Shown here: positions 29,561-40,504 of the stretch, piece after piece
Layout of the letters: each line of letters begins with the position of its first letter
Numbering within the stretch: position 1 is the first letter of the stretch
Source of the DNA: Agarophyton chilense
Taxonomy: Eukaryota; Rhodophyta; Florideophyceae; Gracilariales; Gracilariaceae
Direction: 5' to 3'
Assembly: GCA_030374765.1 (NCBI GenBank)
Contig: JARGXX010000116.1
Span: 806,001 to 870,000 of the forward strand
Length of the DNA: 64,000 nt
Notes under the pieces: generated by a model
Databases searched by the model: none
What the model was told of the DNA's origin: nothing
Seen by the model: the letters and a program-made list of their open reading frames with translations, nothing else
Translations under genes and position numbers: made by a program

Positions 29561-32500
29561 GTCATCTTTTTAAGACGAATGAAAAGGTTGGTTTTTGTGC
29601 AGAGCTTCTTGAACCCATGATCGCCTGCTCTCAACAAATCGTCCACGTAACCACCGGATATACCTTTCAGAAGTCCCTCTTTCCTTTGGATGTAGAGCGC
29701 AGGGTCCGATCGTAGTGGAGTCATGCCTAAGTCCTTCAGGTGGTGTTGGTCTATGGTTTGATGCCATAGGTCACCTGATTCGCAGAGGCCGTAGAGTGGC
29801 TTCAGCAGCTGAAGGCATTGCGACGGGTCCAGTTCGAACTCTGGAACAGGTTTGGTGATGAAAACGTCACGAAGAATGGGCTCAGCAGCTTGTAGATATG
29901 CCTGTTGGATATCGGATGTCCAGATATCAAAACCATGAATCATAGCAAGGGATAAGAGGAGCCTTATAGACGAAGGCTGAAGAGTTGTGGTCGAGTGTAC
30001 CATCAAATGCTTCAACCTATCCCGATGTCCTCCAATCACAAAGCGTGCCTTATACTTTATCCGCCCATCATCCGTAGACTTGATGGCCAAAACGAAACGA
30101 CCAGGCAGTACGTTCCCATCGGTAGGCACATCTTCCTTTAGGAATACCTTAAACGTTCCGCAGTCCAAGAGATTCTTGATTTCAATTTTCTTAGCATCGT
30201 TCATCTCCTTTGTATTTGCTCTTGGGTCGTCCTTGGCGATAATCTCGGTCAAGTAGATGCCATCTTTCTCATCTTCTACGGATCGAAACGGTTCGAAGCA
30301 CTTGTTCAGACTGGAGAAGAATGAGTTTGCTATCATCTCAGGCTCGTAGTAGCGTTTCACCTGAGCTTAATGGAACGGCTTTGCTGCTCCAATCTGGACG
30401 TCCTGGACATACACTAGTTTCTTCGATTCATCTACTGCGCTGATAGTAAATGGACCCAGCCATTCTCCAATACGGCTATCGACGATCTTCTCCCTCCAAA
30501 CCAGTACTTTATCCCCGGCCTGATAGGCCGAATCGCAGGCTGGTGGTACTCTGTGCTTGAGGGCACGATCAATCCTTAATTTCGCGATTCACATTTCCAT
30601 CTCGGTTCGAGCGATGTCTGCTGCCTCTGCGCGACTTGCTAAAGTTGCTTTGCTTCTCTGAGGCTCGGATCTAGTGCGCACAGGAGGGAACTCACCAAAA
30701 ACCAGTGCTGATGGTACCAGTCCTTCTGGTCCAAGCGTATCGTTCATAGCCTTCACTGATGCAGCGAGTGCTACTTCTGACTCCGTGGAAGGGTTCTGTA
30801 CCATAATCTTCCGGTATGTCTGCCTTAGAGGATGATGATAGCGTTCGCCCAGTCCCAGGCTCGAATGAGCTTCCACACCAGTTCTATTAACCTCGATGTC
30901 AGATATCGCTGCGATGTCGATGAATAGTTGTCCAAACGCACTACCTTGATCTACCAACATTCGATTGGGAATACCAGTGTAGATAGCTATCCAGCATGTG
31001 AGAATTTTCTTCCATATCGTCCTAGTAGACACGTCTGGTAGGAAGGTGGCAGCTGAGAAGCGAGTTCCTTCGTCAACGATATGCAGCACGGGTTTTCCAT
31101 TGATGTACATGATATCAATGAGAACTCTTTCGTTAAAGAGAACATTTTCGGCTCCCAACGACACACGAAAGCGGCTCGGGGAATTCTGAATTCTCTGGCA
31201 TGGGTCGCATCGCTTGGTAAGGTCTTTTAGGACTTCCAGTGTTTGAGGCGTTGCTTCCTCGGGCCTTGCTCTCTTAATCAATGCGAAGAGTTTATCAGCT
31301 GCCGGATGAAATAATTGCCTGTGTAGCTTGTTTAGCTGTGTCCTTGTGAAGTTTGTTCGAGTCGGAAAACACATATCAACAAACACATGACCACTGGCAG
31401 AACGGTGCAGAGGTATGGACCAGCTATCGACGAACTTAGGTGAATTGTCATCAGCGTCCGCCTGCACCCTGTGTGTTAGACGGTTTGCGACCGTGTCTGC
31501 TATAAGGGACTCGCGGTCAAGGATATCCATGCCGAGAAAAGCTGGAATGTCAGCCTGTACGACTTCCATAGAGACTGGAATGGGACTCACGTTGGGAGGT
31601 GTAGCGAGGCAAATTTCTACTTTTCCAAGGGAGTCAAAGGTTGCGTCGGCAAACTTGAAGCGAGTGTGTGACGGTAGTTGTCGAAGTTTTGGAATTCGAA
31701 TCTTCTGTTGCGAAAAATTACGCCTGAGCTCCTTAACTCCGATGACCGACTTTGGTGCTCCAATATCGACACAGAATCCGTCTGCTCGGGAGCGATTACG
31801 CTCTTGCGCAAGCTTTGTCACAAAGATGTGAGTGAGTTTTACTTCCACCGGCTTACCCATGTGTTTGCACCTCGGTAGAGCAGTTCTATGCGAAGCTGCC
31901 CATCGGCAAGGGCGACGGTGCTGAGGCACTAACTATCGTCGCCCTACTGAAAACGCTGTGATGCTGAATGCATCCTCTCTTGATCCATAGTAGCCGCCAC
32001 GTGGTTTGTGAACCAATTTTCATCGGCCTTATTGACGTCTCTGGTGGCCAGGGATTCATCTCCACCTGTCAGTTGGTCGAACAGGCGGACTTCCTCAGCA
32101 TCGTAACGTGGTCCGTGCTGGTCATCGTCGCTATCATTCCTGTCAGAAACCTCTTCAGTCTCTCCCTCCATTACCAAGACAAAGTCTGACACTATGTGCA
32201 CGGCGGACTCACAACTAGCCATCGTTGGACGCACAAGATTGCGAATAGCACCAGGCTTACAACGGTGGCCTGGTTGCCAATGTCTGTGGCATTTATGGCA
32301 CTCATTGCGTCGGCGACTTTCTTCGAAAGTTCGAGGCTGGGCGCGAGGATGTAGTTTACCATTGGTATGTTTCTGATCGAAGCGGTAGTCCCTTTGAGGT
32401 GGATGTTTGCGAACATATTTTGGGTCCCGACCATACCGCTGATATAACGTCTCCACATCCACAATGTTTGTGGCAGAGGTCTTATTGATCTCTCTGATCT

Positions 32501-33862
32501 CTTCCTCGAGTTGAAGGCTTTCCCTAACGGCCGTGATAAAGCCATTGAATGTGTCCTTGAGGGTAACAATGTTGCTAACTGGAAACCTTGCCCATGATGA
32601 CCCGAGGACAGCATTACGAAGGTATCCAATCTTATGGCCCTCGGAGCGAAAGTGCGGGGGACACTGAGGAGCCAGTTCTTCTATGGTGCTCATAACCTTC
32701 GATAATCCCTCAGAAGACGTTCCAAGCTCGTTCTCAACCATAACCTTCTCGATGCGAAGCGTATTGAGAATCCGATATACCTGCAACTGGCGAGAGTTAC
32801 TATTGTATTCGTCCACTATGAGCTTCGCCATGTCATCAAAGTTCATATCATCTCTCGCGTTGTTAATGAAGAAGGTACGTGCCGGGCCATCCAGAATGTT
32901 TACGAAGTAGTCCGTTTTCTGAGCGGAAGTTAGGCGATGTTGACGAGCACATACGTTGTAATCACGTAGGGTTAGCTCAATCGACTGAGTTAGCTCTCCC
33001 TTGAAACGGTTGTCTTTGAAGTGTTGGAAGACGTAGCTAGCCTTTGGCGTATCTTCAGTACTTCCAGGTTTTCAAGTTACGGTATTCTCGTTTGATAGGC
33101 GTATTTTACGAGACGTGCGGTCATCCTGTGCAGGCATTATTCCATTATTTCCAGGTGATCTAGGAGCTTGATCTCCACTCGCATTGCTCCCAGCATTCTG
33201 CCTACGGTCTGTACCTGCTGCATCAGCGTTTTCGTCTATCTGTCGAGCAGTAGTTGAACGAGGGAGAGCAACATTGGTTGATGTAGGACGATTTGAGAGA
33301 CGAGAAGCTGAATGACTACGGCGATAAAACTCGACACCTTGCTCCATAGTTTCTGTAGATACTTCAAGAAAATGCATAAACCAGACATGAGTCATCAACG
33401 AGCGGTTTGTAGTCCCACGCGATTCCAAGTGAAGTGTGGTAATGAGTCCTTCCGGTATTCCATTCAGATCATATATTTCGGCTACATCCCTGAGAAGCTG
33501 AAATGGGAAGAGTGGCATATTGAAGAATTCCATATCCAAGATAGTATCAGGAGAAGGCAGGAAGCTTTTCATCGTAAGTTTAACATCTCTTTTACGTGCT
33601 GGGGTCAGCGAAATGACAGATCCTTCGTCTTCAACGACAGGAAATAGATTCAATGTATAGAGTGCAACGTCACGTAGGATTCTGCCTGTTTCGGTCACTA
33701 GCTCAACGACGGTAGTTGAGACTCGCAAGCGATCATAGCGAGAAATTGTACTTGATCTGGTAGAAGCCATGCTGGTTTGTCTCACAACAAACGGCGCCCA
33801 AGAATCCGAATTGTCGTTTGAACGCGGTTCGTTGTGCGTTGCAAACGTCACGGTGCACAATC
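29561..33862 (-). mobile_element. Fossil Ty1/copia LTR retrotransposon, internal region
   Basis: Minus-strand order: a gag-like first part (33072-33860), a second gag part with a zinc knuckle CHKCHRHWQPGHRC (31944-32846), a protease-like DIGAPKSVIG and the integrase region with a GAG-pre-integrase His/Cys module (HRQLFHPA..., CDPC), core segments ERVLIDIMYINGKP and MLVDQGSAFG (30589-31929), and a copia-type reverse transcriptase (29561-30360) with SDIQQAYLQA and GGYVDDLL. Order gag-PR-IN-RT identifies Ty1/copia. It has a handful of breaks, and the RNase H end is missing where another sequence begins near 29560. It is less decayed than the Ty3/gypsy pieces and so probably younger. I could not define LTRs. 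Confidence 0.85.
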
Positions 33863-36075
33863 AACGTGGTAAAAGCGAGCGCAACGAGGGGAGAGAACAA
33901 ACGCGTCTCTTCGCGTTTGAACAGTAAATTGTCTAACGACCTTCTTTACTGATATTTCTCCTTAGCTCCCTTTCTTCTCTCACCGTCTTGTCGCGCAATG
34001 CGAGAGCTACAATATATGCGGCGTTGCGAGCGCGCTGTGCCACAAATTGGCACAGCGCACCGTGTGACTTAATAAAATATAATAAATTAAGCCCTGCGCA
34101 TCTCAATTCAAAATGAGATCACGACGTTCCTCACTCAGAAGACTCACCCTAGCGACCTACAGTAATAGATCTGAAGATCTAATATATGACTATTTAGTCT
34201 CATGAATTGTAACTAGCCCTGGCCCTGCCGCGCTGCAGCCAATGATTGTTGGTGGAACCGATAAATGTGGTTGTACGATAATTGATTGATTTTTCGAAAA
34301 AAAGAGGCGCTTTTGGTGCTTTTACGGACTCTTACGAGGCATAAAACATGGAAAACACAAAATATGGGTTAAGGTTGTTTTAGAGGCATTAAAAACCTAT
34401 CAATTCGCCCAGATGAATTGAGAATGTTTGGCTCTATTGGCGTTGTCATTGTTTTGAAGATTTAGAACTCTGGTATGTGACAAAAAGGCTACGAGAGGAG
34501 TTGGGAAAGGTTCAAGCTGTTGATGTGCGCTCGGTGTGTTTGGGATGTGTGTGTTGTCCATAAAAGTCGTGGTGTTGTACAAACGCAGGAAAATTGACTA
34601 CTAGCAAAGTGCAGGTGGAGATTAAAGAGTGCTCTGGCGGCCGACGCAGCCGCGAACCCTTGTTTGTTCTCCATCTGTCGGATACTTCGCGCCCTATATT
34701 TCTGGGACTTGGGCAGGACAGACCAGGGGCGGAACCTGGCGTCCAGCAATGTACTGGGTTGCAACAAAAACCTCAGAAGGATCATTCAAGAAAATGGTGG
34801 GGTCTCTGTAGACGCCCAATCACAATGCCACACGTGCGTTCACGGTCGCGTTCAAGCGTGAATCATGCCTTGTTAATAACGGCCCTCAGCAATGAATCGA
34901 ATATGCTATTTTTAATTACATTTCAGAGATTTTGAAAAAGCTGATCCAATTTACCCTGCCCGGGAAGGGTAGCCTCAGACGTTCGAGATCTCTTGTAAGT
35001 CACCTTGGTACAGGGGAAAAGTGGCGAAGCGAGTGGCATTTGGCCATATGGTCAGGCACTGCACATGGTTCACTGATAGCCAGAAGGGTTGCCAAAGGAA
35101 GAAAAAGGCCATGGCGCTTGAGTGATTGGATGTGGAGGAGTGAATGACATTGGATACATACGTAGAAAGTCGGAGTAACAAATTTGGAATATGCAAAAGC
35201 GGTGGTTCATTGACGCATTCGCTCCCAAGGAGCTGATAAAATGTCACTGCCTAATTCCTGGAAGGGGAAGGCGTGTATGGAGAGACGGATTGTGGAACGA
35301 GAAAAGTGGATGGTCGCATTATTTCGAAGAGTTGGGTGAGATTGGTGGCTGTCCAATGGCTACAGAGAAGGGTCCATCAAAACCTGGTGATTGAGTAGGA
35401 TTGGTGCTGAAGCTATCATATTCGTGGTATTCATTTTGATAGCATGTTGCCAACAATAGCGCTTGGCGCGAAATTTTCGGATTTCTGGATTGCGAAATGC
35501 AACTAAAGAGTACATGAAATTTGAAAAAGGGCCACGTATGGAGGTTATTGAGCTCACAGTATCGTGCTCATACAGTAAGTGGTTGGAAACGAAGAGTAAA
35601 AATTGAGGAGAGATATCAAAACCGCAGTAGATAAACTATACTTGTAAGATCGCGAACGATGGTTAAACGGGAAGTTGACTGTTCATATTCGAGAGAGAGA
35701 CGAACGGGGACTCGCAAGAGGCGGAAAGGAATCACAGATGGCGGCGTGGTTTTGAAGGCAGTATGTCGCTGATGATGCTGAGGCATTGGTGAACATAGCA
35801 GTGGAACAGTTCTGGGTCTTCGCAGTGACCCGCGCTTACACGAAGGATTTCGAACAGGAGTTGTGCAGCGCATATTTTCAGTGGAAATGGTGTGCATTAA
35901 AAAGGGGTGATGTGGCCCTTCAACGAGAGCCGTTTTATTATTGGCTCTATATTGCACATGCGCCGCGCCCACGTGACGTGGGAGAGTGCCACTACACGTA
36001 CTTGTAAGTAGCCGACGAATGCGTGCGGGTATTGCAGAGTTCTCTCGCACGGCATAACTTATGTCACAACGATTC
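33863..36075. other. Spacer, possible LTR sequence at left, no gene recognised
   Basis: About 2.2 kb. The left 400 bp would be where the 5' LTR and leader of the minus-strand copia fossil should lie. It contains a perfect 11-bp-arm hairpin, gcgctgtgcca with tggcacagcgc (34032-34058, 5-base loop). The rest holds only short frames without motifs on both strands. Confidence 0.4.
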
Positions 36076-36870
36076 TCAGCGTGATGGTCCGTGAACCACA
36101 CGCATGTGCCTCGTCAAGCTCTGCAACCAGCCGAAGGTTTTGCCGCACACTTCGCAACGAAACGGACGCAGCCCCCTGTGTACGTTGCTGACGTGCGCCT
36201 CCATGTGGCTTGGCCTTGTGAACCTTGCCTCGCACTCGGAGCATGAGTGACGAAGCGCTTGAACTCGGCCGCGCCCTCTAGACCTCGGAGCAGCTCTGGC
36301 GTGTGAGTGCTTGTCGGTGGAGGGGGCTGCGGCGGAGGCGGAGGCGGCGGCGGCGGCGGCGGCGGCAGCGGCAGTAGTAGAGGCGGCGGAAGATGATGGG
36401 ATGGGATGTAAAGTTGGCGGCGCGATTTTGTCACTTGATGATGCAGTAATTCCTTTGGAAGCGTGTCTGCTTGACGAGGACGATGATGAGGCCCCTCGGG
36501 ACGGCGATGAAGCCACAGCAGCTTGAGACGACGACGAAGAAGCTGCCGCAATGCGGGAAGAAGAAACAGCGGCGCGGGATGAAGAAGTAGTGGCACGGGA
36601 TGTAGAAGATGACTTGGAGGAGCGATGCTCCGAGCTGTCGTGGCGATGACGGGACGATGATGAAGGATGGCGGGATGACGAGGAGTGTTCAGGGCGGGAG
36701 TGTGATGAATGCTCTCGAATGGAGAGGTTTTCGGAGGGAGGTGGATCAAGGAAGGAGGCGGCAGAGCTGCTGGGTGTCATGCCACGAGCGGCGATGTGAC
36801 TGAGTATCTCATGCGAATCACGCTCAGCGCGGGTGTAGAATTGGGCGAAACACAGGCTGCACTGGAACAT
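36076..36870 (-). CDS. C2H2 zinc-finger protein with Ser-rich and poly-Ala linker
   Basis: A 264-residue single-exon protein from ATG 36870; the frame is open upstream to 36972, but the conserved first finger begins directly after this Met. Finger 1 is FQCSLCFAQFYTRAERDSH..SH at the N terminus. A long Ser/His/Arg-rich linker follows, then a run of about 12 Ala (from the gcggcggcggc repeat near 36345-36370). Two fingers end the protein: HSCSECEARFTRPSHMEAH..H and FRCEVCGKTFGWLQSLTRH..H, joined by the classical RGLRPF-type linker. It is probably a nuclear DNA-binding factor. The plan (one finger, low-complexity linker, terminal finger cluster) equals that of the gene at 19.1 kb, which suggests a family. 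The high GC of the gene stands out from the AT-rich left flank. Confidence 0.82.
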   Translation of the reverse strand: MFQCSLCFAQFYTRAERDSHEILSHIAARGMTPSSSAASFLDPPPSENLSIREHSSHSRPEHSSSSRHPSSSSRHRHDSSEHRSSKSSSTSRATTSSSRAAVSSSRIAAASSSSSQAAVASSPSRGASSSSSSSRHASKGITASSSDKIAPPTLHPIPSSSAASTTAAAAAAAAAASASAAAPSTDKHSHARAAPRSRGRGRVQALRHSCSECEARFTRPSHMEAHVSNVHRGLRPFRCEVCGKTFGWLQSLTRHMRVVHGPSR

Positions 36871-37591
36871 GGTGGGGATGCGGAGCGGGAGGAATTGTGG
36901 AGAAGGAGGAGAGGCAGTTAGTATGATGGGTGTTGAGGTGGTATGGGAGAAAAGAGAGGCATCTGTCGTCAACGGTGTTTTATAGGGAACGAGGGATGAC
37001 TACAGGCAATGACCACAGGCAATGACCACACGCAATGATCACACACAATGTAGCGCAGCAAACAGCGACGACGAGGGCCGGTAGGGCGCAGCAAAGCCCG
37101 AGGGGGGGGGGGGGGACGGAGCCCAGCGGGGAAATGAAAGGAATCACAGGCAGGAAGCGGAGCCCGCACTACACAAACTTCGGCGCTCCGCACGGTGCGA
37201 TGCGCTGCTCTTGAGCAGCGTTGCTCAGCGCTGCGCTGCCAGGCTCGCGTGGAATACACGCTTCGGCACGCGCGGGACGCGTGCACGTACACGCGTGCAC
37301 GCACGTGTGCGTGCATGTTTGCACTCGCGCCAAGTGCTTACACACGTGCCGCGCCACGACTTGCGCGCTGGCAGCGCTGGCAGCGCTGGCAGCGGTGACC
37401 GATTTTTCGGCTGCGAGATCGCAAGCGCCATAAGCTCGGCCGAGCTGAGGACGTTCTGTGTGCGACTTGCGTATCGCTGCTGCGCTACTACTACCAAGGC
37501 ATCTGACGCGCTCTTCGTCGCGCGTCTCCCTCCCTCCGTATTTGCTACGCCCGTTCTTCGCTGGTACTGCTGCGGCTCCCGGCGCTTCGTC
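36871..37591. promoter_or_regulatory. Divergent zinc-finger/CP12 intergenic region
   Basis: About 720 bp between divergent starts. It holds a run of 14 G on the + strand (37102-37115) and repeated gcagcgctgg units (37367-37393). Long frames on both strands (to 400 codons on the minus strand across CP12) are GC-driven shadows. Both promoters must lie here. Confidence 0.45.
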
Positions 37592-38026
37592 ATGGCTTTT
37601 GTCTCGTCTCTTTCGCTGGCTTCGCGCGTGCGCGCCCCCACCCTCGCTAAGGTAAGCTGCACGCTCTCCGACGACTGCGCGGCCCCGCGGCGGAGCACCG
37701 TTTCTGACCGAGTGCGCTCGATGTGCGTTGCGTCCTAGTGTTCGCCGTTCCGACTGAGCGTGCGCGCTGCGCCTGCGCGCCGAGCTGCGCTCGTCATGAA
37801 CTTGGACACCATCCAGGTTAAGATTCAGGAGGAAATCAAGAAGGCCGAGGAGGCGACCAAGCAGTTTGGGCGCGACTCCAAGGAGGCTGCGCTGGCTTGG
37901 GATGTGGTCGAGGAGCTGGAGGCTGAGGCGTCGCACATGAAGGTGGACAAGGGCAAACCAGACCCGTTGGAGCAGTTCTGCGAGGACTCGCCCGACGCGG
38001 ACGAGTGCCGCGTCTACGACAATTAG
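37592..38026 (+). CDS. CP12: Plastid CP12, Calvin-cycle redox scaffold, two exons
   Basis: Exons 37592-37651 and 37739-38026 give 115 residues. The 87-bp intron (donor AAG|GTAAGC, acceptor CCTAG) is phase 0 and splits the transit peptide, whose first exon is MAFVSSLSLASRVRAPTLAK. The mature protein starts near residue 40 and shows the CP12 core LAWDVVEELEAEASH (72-86) and C-terminal loop LEQFCEDSPDADECRVYDN with Cys101 and Cys110. CP12 binds GAPDH and phosphoribulokinase in the dark. The second, N-terminal cysteine pair of plant CP12 is absent: the mature part before AWD has no Cys. The C-terminal pair, which inserts in the GAPDH site, is intact. Without the splice model the second exon would start only at a GTG or at the internal Met near residue 40. 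Confidence 0.93.
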
Positions 38027-38206
38027 CCATGCGTGCCTCTCGCTGGCCTCCGTCGCTTGCGCGCCACGCGTGCCGCGTCTACGACAGTTAGCCATGCGTG
38101 CCTCTCGCTGGCCTTCGTCGCTTGCGCGCAGCGCGTCCCGCGGGCTACGACAGTTAGCCATGCGTGCCTCTCGCGGGCCTCCGTTGCTTGCGCGCCGCGC
38201 GTGCCT
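38005..38206 (+). repeat. 65-66 bp tandem repeat spanning the CP12 stop codon
   Basis: About three units. The block gccgcgtctacgac + a/cagttagccatgcgtgcctctcgc recurs with ctacgac at 38014, 38079 and 38145 (spacings 65 and 66 bp). The first copy includes the last CP12 codons (CRVYDN and stop); later copies lie in the 3' flank and keep the tac-gac-agt-tag sense. It is a recent tandem duplication of the gene end, with few substitutions between units. Confidence 0.88.
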
Positions 38207-38785
38207 CGCATTCGCGCTCGTTGCCGCTACCGCTGCCGTCGTCGTAGCCGTCATCACGGAGCCTACTGCGCACGTCATGTGCACGCGTAGAAGAGCTGTA
38301 AAGCCGCTGTTTTGTTTGGGAGAGTAAAGCCTTCTCTCTTCGATCAAACGATTGTTATGCTTTGCACGCAATGGTGCGACACGTCAGCCTGCCTTTGGTA
38401 CGCTGCTGCGCGGCCGCATTGCTGCCCACTTACGGAATGTAAACTGCTGCAGCACTGTGGCGTTGACGCTTTAAGGCGTTGACGCTTTGAGACGTTGCCG
38501 AGTTGAGACGGCGTAGCGGCCTCGCGGGCTCGCCTCTTCACCACTTAGCTTTGCATTTGTGCGTTTTTTTGTGCGTGGTACCAAGGCTACATACAATACA
38601 CATATTATTTTGCAACCCAAACAACAACGCTGCACGCGAGCGCCGTCGTGCCCTTTCACTCATAGCCGTCACCGTCGCGTGTGTGAATCCACTCCGTCCC
38701 CCTGCCTTGCACCCCGCAGCGAGCGCGCTGTCTCGCGGTACTTACAGCCTTCAATCTCGTTGCCGCCCCCGCTCAACGCGCCATC
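38207..38785. other. CP12-DRG1 spacer
   Basis: Between CP12 and DRG1, both on the + strand. It includes CP12 terminator sequence and the DRG1 promoter. A small repeated cgttgacgcttt unit occurs near 38461-38489. No gene is seen. Confidence 0.45.
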
Positions 38786-40041
38786 ATGGCGTCCACAATC
38801 GCAAAGATTGAGGAGATTGAGGCCGAAATGGCACGCACGCAGAAAAACAAGGCCACGTCGCAACACCTCGGCATTCTCAAGGCTAAGCTCGCCAAGCTTC
38901 GTCGCGAGCTAATCGCCCCGCCCAAAGGCGGTGGCGGCGGCGGTGGAGAGGGCTTTGAGGTCCCCAAGACCGGTGACGCACGTGTCGGTCTCATCGGATT
39001 CCCCTCTGTTGGGAAATCATCCTTGCTTACGCTTCTCACCGGTCAACACAGCGTCGCTGCCGCCTACGAGTTTACCACCCTCACATGCATCCCTGGAATG
39101 TTGTACTACAACGGCGCCAAGATTCAACTCTTGGACCTTCCGGGTATCATTGAGGGCGCCAAGGATGGCAAGGGTCGCGGCCGTCAAGTCATTGCTGTCG
39201 CTCGCTCATGTGATCTTATTCTCATCGTGTTGGACGCCTCAAAGCCGGCCAGCCACAAGCGCATTATCGAAAAGGAGCTTGAGGGTTTTGGAATTCGCCT
39301 CAACAAAAAACCCCCGCCTCTCATTTACAGGCGGAAAGACCGGGGTGGCATTTCGTTTTCTTCCGCTGTCCAGACGGAGCTTAACCTTGAAACCATCAAG
39401 AGTGTTTGTGCCGAGTACAGAATTCACAACGCGGACTTCATTGTCCGCGGAGAATGGTAAGTCTTCTTTTGTAGCTTGTTGCCTCTCGCCTGCGACGAGC
39501 CTTGTCATATGCATTGCGACTCGACACGTCACGTCACATTCCGCAACCGCTTATGTGCTAACTGAATTTCCCTGTTGGAGGACTGCTTCACTAAAATAGC
39601 TCCATTGATGATATCATTGACGTCATCGAGGGAAATAGAAGGTATGTACCCGCCTTATACGTCGTCAACATGATCGACAAGATCAGCATGGAAGAACTTG
39701 AGCTCTACCATCGAATGGATCGATATGTGCCAATCAGCGGTGGATTGCAGTGGAACATCGACGGTTTGTTGGAGGCCATTTGGGAAGACCTCAAGCTCGT
39801 TCGTATCTATACGAAGCCGAAAGGCGTCACGGTTGTGGACTTTGCCGAACCAGTCATCCTCAAGAAGGATGAACGGGAGCGTACTGTGTCTGCGTTTTGC
39901 CGTCGAATCCACAAGACGCTTGAAAACGAACTAAAGTTTGCTTTGGTATGGGGCAAAAGTACAAAGTTCAACCCGCAAAAATGCGGAAAGGAGCATGTGC
40001 TGTGGGACGAAGACGTGATTCAACTTGTGAAACAAACTTAA
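38786..40041 (+). CDS. DRG1: Developmentally regulated GTP-binding protein 1, two exons
   Basis: Exons 38786-39456 and 39600-40041 give 370 residues, the family length. The intron is phase 2, with donor TG|GTAAGT and acceptor AATAG. The N-terminal helix [20 protein letters not shown] and the AKLRREL-GGGGGGG segment are DRG1-specific. GTPase motifs are G1 GFPSVGKSS (about 70), G2/switch [11 protein letters not shown]3 [16 protein letters not shown] and G4, which reads NMID in VVNMIDKIS rather than the usual NKID. The C-terminal TGS domain runs from [10 protein letters not shown] to [12 protein letters not shown]1, with its partner DFRP1, binds ribosomes and supports translation. The K-to-M change in G4 is unusual and is read directly from the bases atg within gtcaacatgatcgac. 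The start ATG 38786 has a family-matching N terminus. Confidence 0.95.
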
Positions 40042-40504
40042 TAACTTTATATACATTTCTCACATTTCATTGTGTAGTGGTAGCTACGCATGTAATAACT
40101 GGATTTGGCGTTATTACGTGCACATAACCTACGAAACAGTTTTAGAAGCTTGATGCTTTGCTTCGCGTTTATCAGAACGAATGAGTGCAATAGTGTGCTC
40201 ATATCCGGTCTGAAGCAACGCAAGATCAACTTGGAGACATTGCGACAGAATGCGCCCGATTCATGGCATGCTCTTTCGCGGGGTTTTGTCATGCGTCGTT
40301 CTTCTCGTGGCCTCATTCTTACGAAGCTCCCCAAACATGCCTTTTAAAGCAAATCTGAACGCCTGCATATTGCAAAGATACAAAGTGCGGTGTAAAAATA
40401 TGTTTTCTGCAGCCTCCAGCTAGCGAGAGATTAGGGTAGATGCAGTTGTCTACAATTTCGATTAGCCTTGCTCGCCACCGCCACCCTGTCACATTCACGG
40501 CGAG
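40042..40504. other. DRG1-METTL7-like spacer
   Basis: About 460 bp between two + strand genes. No coding frame with a motif. Promoter of the methyltransferase gene is expected at the right end. Confidence 0.4.

Noticed and set aside
29005-29715. 236-codon + frame with hydrophobic translation
   Set aside because: Its right part is antisense to the copia reverse transcriptase, and its left part is a pyrimidine-rich strand that encodes Leu/Pro/Phe by composition.
37211-37738. 175-codon + frame starting left of the CP12 start
   Set aside because: It runs in frame with the first CP12 exon and straight through its intron. The Met at 37592 starts a typical transit peptide, and the upstream part is Arg/His/Cys-rich leader.
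37169-38371. 400-codon minus-strand open frame across CP12
   Set aside because: It is antisense to the CP12 exons and to the tandem repeat, with GC-driven Arg/Ala/Ser composition and no domain.
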